Positions 7,377 through 12,844 of a DNA stretch of 18,755 nucleotides are shown in pieces. The stretch lies in NCBI GenBank assembly GCA_051876355.1, contig JBJEHU010000005.1:1-18755 (forward strand), given 5' to 3'. Every line of letters starts with the position of its first letter. The first letter of the stretch is position 1. The notes beneath the pieces were generated by a model. It was not told the DNA's origin and searched no databases. It worked only from the letters and a program-made list of their open reading frames with translations. The DNA comes from Olsenella_L sp051876355. GTDB lineage: Bacteria > Actinomycetota > Coriobacteriia > Coriobacteriales > Atopobiaceae. The translations under genes were made by a program, and so were the position numbers.

Positions 7377-8477
7377 CTAGCCCCAGATGCTCGGGAACAG
7401 GCCGAAGGGGCCAGCACCGACGATGCCGATGAGGAGGACGAGGCAGATGGCCTTGATCGGGGTGAAGTTCTTCTTGGAGAAGAGGTAGTAGAGAAGCATG
7501 ACGAGAGCAAGAGGAACAAGCTTCGGGCAGATGCTGTCGAGGATGCTTGCGATATCGATGGTGACAGGAGACGTGACGGTGTCCATGTACGTGACTTCGC
7601 TCATGCCGTTGCCGAGGTCGGTAGCGCCAGCGGTGACCTTGTTGCCGTCAGCATCGGTCGTGGTGAGGGCAGTCTTGCCGTCAGCGGCATACATGCCGGA
7701 GAGCGTGGTGCCGTCGTCAGCGGAGGAGATGATAGCGAAGGAGTCGACATCCTCGGTCGGGACGACAGCCGTCTTTGCGACATAGGCCTGCGTCGTGCCG
7801 TTGGGGATGACAGCCTTGATCTGGGTGCCGCCCATGGTGACGGTCAGGCAGCCGACGATGAAGACGCCGAGGATGGAGGCAGCGCGGGTGAAGGCCTGCA
7901 TGTGGTCCATGAGGGAATCAAGCGCCGTCATGCCCATCTTGTAGGACCAGTTCATGAGGCCGAAGCGCAGGGCGAACTGGACAGCGTTGAAGATGATGAG
8001 GAACAGGATCGGGCCGAACACGTTGCCAGCGATGGCCATGTTCGAGCAGATGCCTGCGGTGATCGGCACGAGCGTCATCCAGAAGAGAGCGTCGCCGATG
8101 CCGCCGAGCGGGCCCATGAGGGAGACGCGGACAGCACGAATGGTCGGGATGTCGACCTTCTTCTGCTCCATGGACAGGATGATGCCCATTGCGAAGGTGA
8201 CGAGGAACGGGTGGATGTTGAAGAACTCCATGTTGTGCGTCATGGACAGGGCAAGGTCTTCCTTGTTGTCCGCATGGATCTTCTCGAGGCCCGGGAGGAT
8301 GGAGTAGAGCCAGCCAGCTGACTGCATGCGTTCGTAGTTGAACGATGCCTGCAGGAAGCAGGAGCGCCATGCCATCTTGTTGAGGGTCTTCTGGTCGAGA
8401 TCGGGAGCCGGCGTGAGGTTCTGATAGTGCGTAGCGCCCTCAAAGCGGTTGATCTTTGCCTGCTCATTAGATGCCAT
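7377..8477 (-). CDS. PTS mannose/sorbose/galactosamine family IID component with a large insert
   Basis: This is a 366-residue membrane subunit of a mannose-class phosphotransferase permease, which works with IIC to move the sugar. The N-terminal half is typical IID: WRSCFLQASFNYERMQSAGW (about 37-56), NTHPF-like NIHPFLVTFAMGI (about 87-99), VRVSLMGPLGGIGDALFW (about 116-133) and a conserved membrane segment near 150-180. After a helix ending near residue 215 there is a roughly 80-residue Thr/Asp/Gly-rich stretch (about 222-305) not expected in IID. The usual ILDSICPKLVPLALVMLLYYL and final membrane helix then follow. IID proteins are normally about 270-300 residues, so the extra length is this insert. 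I chose the ATG at 8477: GGAGG lies 8 bases upstream, and the 11-base overlap with the IIC end suggests coupled translation. It resembles AgaD/AgaE-type subunits in context. Confidence 0.93.
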   Translation of the reverse strand: MASNEQAKINRFEGATHYQNLTPAPDLDQKTLNKMAWRSCFLQASFNYERMQSAGWLYSILPGLEKIHADNKEDLALSMTHNMEFFNIHPFLVTFAMGIILSMEQKKVDIPTIRAVRVSLMGPLGGIGDALFWMTLVPITAGICSNMAIAGNVFGPILFLIIFNAVQFALRFGLMNWSYKMGMTALDSLMDHMQAFTRAASILGVFIVGCLTVTMGGTQIKAVIPNGTTQAYVAKTAVVPTEDVDSFAIISSADDGTTLSGMYAADGKTALTTTDADGNKVTAGATDLGNGMSEVTYMDTVTSPVTIDIASILDSICPKLVPLALVMLLYYLFSKKNFTPIKAICLVLLIGIVGAGPFGLFPSIWG

Positions 8478-9273
8478 CTTCCTCACCTCCGTCGAGTTCT
8501 GCTGCAGGAGCTGCGCCCTTGAGCTCAGTCTGCTGCTGATAGTCCCAGTAAGCGATGCCGAAGCCGATGAGAGCAAGGATCAGCAGGCCCGGGGTTGCAA
8601 GTGCCTTGATGTTGGAAACGATGATTGCGAAGCCAAAGCCCATGAAGTAGAAGCCCCACATATCCTTGTTCATCATGAACTTGAGGAGCACGGCGAAGCC
8701 GACGAAGCGCATCATGCCGCCGGCTGCAGAGAGGCCAGCCGTGAGCCAGGTCGGGATTGCTGCGACGACAGCGTTGCCGACGGTGGCACCGCCGATGAAG
8801 AAGAGCGTGACGACGACACCGAAGATGAGGCCAAGCAGGCACATAGAGAGGTAGTTGATCCTCTCGATGCCCTTCGGGTTGGCATCAGCGGCATACTGGT
8901 CGCACTTGGACATGAGCGGGGACATGAGGGTGAAGATAAGGGTGACGCCATACTGTCCCAGAAGGGAGAACGGGATTGCGGTCGCAACCGCCACGTTAGG
9001 CTCGAGATTCAGCGAGATTGCCAGAATCGCTGCCATGATGCCGCCAACAACTGCATTGGGCGGCTGAGCACCGCCAATCGGCATGTTGCCGATTGTCATG
9101 AGCTGATACGTGCCACCAACGATAAGGCCGGTCTGCACGTCGCCAAGGATGATGCCGATCACCAGGCCGGTGACGAGCGGCTGATACAGAGACTCCAGGA
9201 AGCTGAACTGGTCGATAGCCGCGATGAACGTGACCACGAAGACCAGGAAGACCTGCAATGCTGAGTACTCCAT
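8467..9273 (-). CDS. PTS mannose/sorbose/galactosamine family IIC component
   Basis: This 268-residue polytopic membrane protein is the transport channel subunit that partners IID. Typical family stretches are LVTGLVIGIILGDVQTGLIVGG (about residues 33-54), YQLMTIGNMPIGGAQPPNAVVGGIMA near 56-81, and several later hydrophobic segments. The length is normal (about 250-270). The start at 9273 is set by a near-perfect AAAGGAGG seven bases upstream; an ATG six codons earlier lies before this site and is rejected. The C-terminus is acidic (LDGGEEDGI) and overlaps the IID start by 11 bases. IIB lies upstream across a 122-bp gap containing hairpins. Confidence 0.96.
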   Translation of the reverse strand: MEYSALQVFLVFVVTFIAAIDQFSFLESLYQPLVTGLVIGIILGDVQTGLIVGGTYQLMTIGNMPIGGAQPPNAVVGGIMAAILAISLNLEPNVAVATAIPFSLLGQYGVTLIFTLMSPLMSKCDQYAADANPKGIERINYLSMCLLGLIFGVVVTLFFIGGATVGNAVVAAIPTWLTAGLSAAGGMMRFVGFAVLLKFMMNKDMWGFYFMGFGFAIIVSNIKALATPGLLILALIGFGIAYWDYQQQTELKGAAPAAELDGGEEDGI

Positions 9274-9325
9274 CCTTGTTCCTCCTTTCAAGAGTAACGC
9301 TGACCAAAACGTACGCTATCGCCAG

Positions 9326-9345
9326 CGCCCTTCCCCCAAAGGGCG
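9326..9345 (-). repeat. Intercistronic hairpin between PTS IIB and IIC
   Basis: CGCCCTT (9326-9332) and AAGGGCG (9339-9345) form a 7-bp stem with a 6-nt loop inside the 122-bp IIB-IIC spacer. A 14-bp perfect palindrome, TGCGCAGCTGCGCA, lies at 9369-9382, just beyond the IIB stop. Such elements often protect or process the upstream message, giving more soluble IIA/IIB than membrane IIC/IID. That role is inferred. Confidence 0.5.
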
Positions 9346-9395
9346 ACTCACGATCGAAATAGGTTGTCTGCGCAGCTGCGCAGGAATGGAGTGGT

Positions 9396-9878
9396 CTACT
9401 CGAAGAGCTTCTCGACGTTCTCCTTCGGCGTGGACGGCACGCGCTGGATGAAGAGCTCGACGCCGGCAGCCTGGAGATCCCTGAAGGCCTGGACATCTGC
9501 GTCGTTCACGGCGACAGAGGTTGCAACTTGGCGCTTGCCCTCGCTCATGTGCATGTTGCCGATGTTGAGCTTCTTGATAGGCACGCCGCCCTTCACGAGA
9601 CGGAGCGCATCCTCAGGGTTCTCGACGATCAGGAAGATGTGCTGGCGCGGAGCAGCCTTGTGGATGACATCGATGGTCTTCTGGATGGAGAAATAGCGCG
9701 TGGCCACTCCCTGGGGCGCTGCCATGTTCATGAGCTTCTGGCGCATCGTGTTTGCAGCGACGTCGTCATTCGCGACGAGCAGCAGGTTCGCGCCGATAGT
9801 GGAGGTCCACTGGGTAGCGACCTGTCCATGGATCAGGCGGTTGTCGATACGCGTGAGGACAATGTTTGGTTCAGCCAT
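9396..9878 (-). CDS. PTS mannose/sorbose/galactosamine family IIB component
   Basis: This 160-residue cytoplasmic phosphocarrier takes phosphate from IIA and passes it to the sugar bound by IIC/IID. The active-site histidine is H17 within LTRIDNRLIHGQVATQW, the hallmark of mannose-class IIB. DDVAANTMRQKLMNMAAPQGV and NIGNMHMSEGKRQV are also typical. The length is normal (about 155-165). I chose the ATG at 9878, where the family similarity begins; AAGGAG/AAGGG lies a little upstream. The open frame continues 50 codons further, but that part overlaps the end of the IIA gene and has no IIB similarity. It is 55 bases from IIA. Confidence 0.96.
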   Translation of the reverse strand: MAEPNIVLTRIDNRLIHGQVATQWTSTIGANLLLVANDDVAANTMRQKLMNMAAPQGVATRYFSIQKTIDVIHKAAPRQHIFLIVENPEDALRLVKGGVPIKKLNIGNMHMSEGKRQVATSVAVNDADVQAFRDLQAAGVELFIQRVPSTPKENVEKLFE

Positions 9879-9933
9879 GTTTGATCCCTTCTCCTTCTGT
9901 TGCGCAAGCGGCACCAACGATCTTTGAGCTGGC

Positions 9934-10371
9934 CTACAGGCCTTCGCCGTCGTCTTCTGCATCCGGCTCGTCGACATCGAGCGTGGGATGGATGACGCCG
10001 GTCTTGCCTGCCTCCAGCGCCGTAGCAAGAAGCTCGTCGACCGTCGAGGCTTCCGTACGTTCCGCGACGACTTCGAGCAGCATTGGAAGGTTCACGCCCG
10101 CGACGACCTCCACATTCGCGCCCATATCGGCAGAGAGGATCATCGTCTGGTTGAACGGCGTTCCTCCGAGCAGGTCGCAGAACGCGATTGCGCCATTCCC
10201 ATCGGCGCAGGCACGCTCGAGCGCCTCCGTGAGCTTGCCGGGGAACTCGCTCTCTTCCCCCTCATGGAACGGAACGACCTCGAAGTGATCCTGCGGTCCT
10301 GCAATCATCTCGAGAGCGCTCGCAACGCCTGTCGCGAAATCGCCGTGTCCGGTAAGCACGAATCCGACCAT
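9934..10371 (-). CDS. PTS mannose-family IIA component
   Basis: This 145-residue soluble protein is the first PTS phosphocarrier of the cluster, phosphorylated by HPr. H9 in VLTGHGDFATGV is the phosphorylation site. FCDLLGGTPFNQTMIL (about 65-79) and VVAGVNLPMLLEV (about 89-101) are family signatures. The core IIA domain ends near residue 125. The remainder is an acidic tail (DVDEPDAEDDGEGL), like a linker in IIAB fusion proteins, but here a stop codon separates it from IIB. It is the first gene of the leftward operon. Its ATG has AGGAG nine bases upstream and faces the 396-bp divergent control region. No HPr or EI gene is in the window. Confidence 0.95.
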   Translation of the reverse strand: MVGFVLTGHGDFATGVASALEMIAGPQDHFEVVPFHEGEESEFPGKLTEALERACADGNGAIAFCDLLGGTPFNQTMILSADMGANVEVVAGVNLPMLLEVVAERTEASTVDELLATALEAGKTGVIHPTLDVDEPDAEDDGEGL

Positions 10372-10767
10372 CGTCTGCTTCTCCTCTGCATTCGGCTCTG
10401 CTTGCTGGAACCCAGCCTAGAGTCCGTCTGTAACGTTCACGCATCCTGAATGTTTCGGAAAGCATTCGAGTCTGCAACTTGTTGTAACCACGTACCACGA
10501 CTTGTACTTTATCTGACTCCTCGCCGACCGTGGCCGACTTTGCAAAAATCTTGTCCTAATAGCCGTCTGCGCCAAAATTCATACCGCTCGCGCCATGTTT
10601 CCCCAGTTAATGGTCACTTTTTGAAAATACCACCCATAAATCTTGTGCTACTTGGTCCCATTTATTGGTATCTTCTAACTCAGCGCATGCCTGACAGTAA
10701 CTGAAATCGCTTTCAGTACCTTTCAGCAACTGGTATCTATCAATAGTGCCTTAACGAGGAGCTGTAC
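10372..10767. promoter_or_regulatory. Divergent control region of the sugar cluster
   Basis: This is 396 bp without a gene, clearly more AT-rich than its flanks from about 10500 to 10760. It separates the PTS IIA gene (leftward) from the kinase gene (rightward). Visible elements are: an imperfect 20-bp palindrome at 10448-10467 (GAATG...CATTC arms); a direct repeat of ACCACG at 10487-10492 and 10494-10499; ATACCA at 10628-10633 and TGGTAT at 10666-10671 and 10731-10736, which look like half-sites of GntR/UTRA operators; a cre-like palindrome at 10702-10715; and a possible extended -10 (TGG-TATCTA, 10731-10739) about 30 bases before the kinase ATG. Promoter positions are low confidence; I could not place a convincing leftward promoter. 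Confidence 0.75.
10702..10715 (+). promoter_or_regulatory. cre-like operator (LacI/CcpA family) upstream of the kinase gene
   Basis: TGAAATCGCTTTCA matches the Bacillus-type catabolite responsive pattern TGWAANCGNTNWCA at every fixed position. One flanking base pair extends the symmetry further (ACTGAAA at 10700-10706, TTTCAGT at 10711-10717). It is centred about 60 bp before the ATG at 10768. It lies just upstream of or overlapping the likely -35 region, where a bound repressor would block transcription. Which LacI-family protein binds is unknown, and none is encoded in the window. Confidence 0.6.
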
Positions 10768-11703
10768 ATGATTGCCTGCGTCACCCTCAATGCGTCGATC
10801 GACAAGGCCTACCGCCTTGGCCACGAGATAGAGCTGGGACATGTCTCGCGTGTGGCCGAGGTCCTCGACTCGGCAGGAGGCAAGGGGCTGAACGCTGCCC
10901 GCGCCGTTGCCGCGTCAGGCGAGGAGGTCCTGGCGACAGGATTCGTCGGCGGCAACAATGGCCGCTATCTTCTCGATCTCCTGGCGAAGGACGGGATTCC
11001 CGAAGACTTCGTGCAGGTAGAGAACGAGACGCGCTGCTGCGTGAACCTGCTCGAGCCCTCCGGCCGTTCGACCGAGTTCAACGAGCCGGGACGTCCTGTC
11101 ACGGCGAAGGAATTCGAGACGCTCCGCCAGAAGCTCGCAGATATTGCCGAGAAGGCAGACGTCGTGACCTTGAATGGCAGCCTTCCCCAGGGCCTTCCTC
11201 GGGATGCCTATGCCATCCTTATCAATGACATCCACGAGACCGGCACGCCTGCAATCCTCGACACGTCGGGCGCCTCCCTCATGGCCGGCATCGAGGCAGC
11301 ACCCGACATGGTGAAGCCGAACACGGACGAGATCGCCCAGATCCTGGGCCACGAAGTCAGCTCTATCGATGAGGCTGCCAAGGCAGCCCAGGAGCTCCAT
11401 GAGAAGAAGGGCATCACCTACGTCGTCGTCTCTCTGGGCGGCGATGGCTCGGTCATGGCATGCGCAGATGGCGTGTTCCGGGGACGCGCCCCGAAAATCG
11501 AGGTCGTGAATCCGGTCGGTGCCGGAGATACGCTCGTCGGCTGCTTTGCCGTCGCGCTGGCAAGGAAGCTCCCTGCTCCCGAGTGCCTCCGCTTTGCGAT
11601 GTCCCGTGCCACGGCGAACTGCCTCTCGCCTTCGACGGGCCGCTTCGACCCGAAGGTTGCCTCCTCCTTGATGGAGAGGACAACTGTGGAGCCTCTGTCC
11701 TAG
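10768..11703 (+). CDS. PfkB-family 1-phosphofructokinase/tagatose-6-phosphate kinase
   Basis: This 311-residue ribokinase-superfamily kinase is of the FruK/LacC type, which phosphorylates a ketohexose phosphate to a 1,6-bisphosphate. Early TLNASIDKAY and GGKGLNAARAV (37-47) are the N-terminal signature. The C-terminal VNPVGAGDTLVGCF (247-260) holds the catalytic base D254 and the anion hole. The length is normal (about 305-315). The start has GAGGAGC eight bases upstream of the ATG. It is the first gene of the rightward operon and the aldolase follows after 82 bases. With AgaS in the same locus, tagatose-6-phosphate is the likely substrate (a LacC-like role). Fructose-1-phosphate cannot be excluded on sequence because the two activities share a family. 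Confidence 0.93.
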   Translation: MIACVTLNASIDKAYRLGHEIELGHVSRVAEVLDSAGGKGLNAARAVAASGEEVLATGFVGGNNGRYLLDLLAKDGIPEDFVQVENETRCCVNLLEPSGRSTEFNEPGRPVTAKEFETLRQKLADIAEKADVVTLNGSLPQGLPRDAYAILINDIHETGTPAILDTSGASLMAGIEAAPDMVKPNTDEIAQILGHEVSSIDEAAKAAQELHEKKGITYVVVSLGGDGSVMACADGVFRGRAPKIEVVNPVGAGDTLVGCFAVALARKLPAPECLRFAMSRATANCLSPSTGRFDPKVASSLMERTTVEPLS

Positions 11704-11741
11704 ACCTATCCAGGGCCATGCGCCCTCTCTACCATCTAAGC

Positions 11742-11770
11742 TGCAAACCGTTTGCATCCAGAAAGGATGC
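11742..11770 (+). promoter_or_regulatory. Overlapping palindrome and hairpin before the aldolase gene
   Basis: TGCAAAC-C-GTTTGCA (11742-11756) is a perfect inverted repeat with a one-base centre. Its right arm overlaps the hairpin GCATCC (11754-11759), AGAAA loop, GGATGC (11765-11770). That hairpin ends right at the AGGAAGGAG ribosome site of the aldolase gene. The palindrome could be an operator. The hairpin could modulate translation of the second gene. Neither function is shown. Confidence 0.4.
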
Positions 11771-11785
11771 AGGAAGGAGTTTGAA

Positions 11786-12637
11786 ATGCTCGTCACCACC
11801 AAGCAGATGCTTCTGGACGCGCAGGAAGGCCACTACGCTGTAGGTGCCTTCAACGTGGAGAACCTCGAGTTCGTTATGGCTGTCATCCGTGCAGCCGAGG
11901 AGAGGCGCTCCCCTGTCATCATGCAGACGACGCCGGGCACGATCAAGTACGCAAGCCTCGACTACTTCGCCGCGCTCGTGAAGTGCGCCGCTGACGCCGC
12001 AAGCGTGCCGGTAGCCCTCCACCTCGACCACGGCGACGGCTTCGACCGCTGCATGCAGGCCCTGCGCGCCGGCTACACTTCCGTCATGATTGACGGCTCC
12101 CATGTCCCGTTCGAGGACAACATGGCCCTCACCGAGTCCGTCACGAAGGTCGCCAACGCAATGGGCGTGCCTGTCGAGGCAGAGCTCGGCAAGGTCGGCG
12201 GCAAGGAGGACGACGGCCCTGCCGTCAAGGGCGAGAACCCGTTCACCGATCCTGACGAGGCCCAAGAGTTCGTCGAGCGCACGAAGTGCTCTTCCCTCGC
12301 TGTCGGCGTCGGCACGGCACACGGCGTCTACAAGGGCACCCCGCACATCGAGCAGGAGATCCTGAAGGAGATCCGCTCGAAGGTCGAGGTCCCGCTGGTC
12401 CTCCACGGCACGTCCGGCGTGCCTGACGACCAGGTCGCAGAGGCCATCCGCAACGGCATCTGCAAGGTCAACTACGCAACCGAGCTCCGCCAGGCCTTCA
12501 CCCGCGGCTTCATGGGCTACATGGCAGAGCACCCGGAGAACTTCGACCCGAAGAAACCGTCCGGCCCCGGCATGGACGAGATCGTCGCCGTCGTGTCCTC
12601 CCACATGGACAACCTCGGCTCTTCCCACAAGGCATAA
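11786..12637 (+). CDS. Class II ketose-1,6-bisphosphate aldolase (tagatose/fructose bisphosphate)
   Basis: This 283-residue zinc-dependent aldolase cleaves a ketose-1,6-bisphosphate to dihydroxyacetone phosphate and glyceraldehyde-3-phosphate. Visible features are: YAVGAFNVENLE near the N-terminus; D81-H82 in LHLDHGDG (catalytic Asp and zinc His); VEAELGKVGGKEDD (130-143); H179 in GTAHGVYKG; and H207 in LVLHGTSGV, the other zinc ligands. These positions are one off those I recall for E. coli GatY (D82, H83, H180, H208). Gly residues for the phosphate sites are present. AAGGAG lies 6 bases before the ATG. The kinase gene next door and AgaS across the control region favour tagatose-1,6-bisphosphate (GatY/KbaY role). 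Fructose-bisphosphate aldolases of Firmicutes are very similar, so a dual or glycolytic role is possible. Confidence 0.93.
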   Translation: MLVTTKQMLLDAQEGHYAVGAFNVENLEFVMAVIRAAEERRSPVIMQTTPGTIKYASLDYFAALVKCAADAASVPVALHLDHGDGFDRCMQALRAGYTSVMIDGSHVPFEDNMALTESVTKVANAMGVPVEAELGKVGGKEDDGPAVKGENPFTDPDEAQEFVERTKCSSLAVGVGTAHGVYKGTPHIEQEILKEIRSKVEVPLVLHGTSGVPDDQVAEAIRNGICKVNYATELRQAFTRGFMGYMAEHPENFDPKKPSGPGMDEIVAVVSSHMDNLGSSHKA

Positions 12638-12661
12638 GAGCCCATATCCAGCGCTTTCCCG

Positions 12662-12695
12662 AAGGCGGTGCCCACAGACGCGGACGCCGCCTTTT
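12662..12695 (+). terminator. Terminator of the kinase-aldolase operon
   Basis: AAGGCGGTG (12662-12670) pairs with CGCCGCCTT (12685-12693), 9 bp with one wobble, and the stem runs into TTTT. It is 24 bases after the aldolase stop codon. Confidence 0.8.
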
Positions 12696-12844
12696 CCGTG
12701 CACATTTGCGTTCTTTTGGCGGACACACCGAACCGCCACACACCCGCATCCGAATACACCTAGTGTGGTATCGATTCCGCGCACATATGCCCGCACCAAG
12801 CGCTCGGCATTCGTCCAGGTGTGCGCCCATACCATGGAGTGTGC

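Noticed and set aside
7305..9264. Asp/Glu/His-rich + strand frames (7305-8321 and 8449-9264) opposite PTS IID and IIC
   Set aside because: Antisense of hydrophobic membrane proteins always reads as charged residues in this way; no support from motifs or start sites.
10448..10467. GAATG...CATTC palindrome as a second cre site
   Set aside because: The central bases do not fit the AANCGNTT core; it is kept only as an unassigned imperfect palindrome.
12821..12844. GTG at 12821 as the helicase start
   Set aside because: Adds eight residues without similarity, whereas ATG at 12845 has GGAG five bases upstream.
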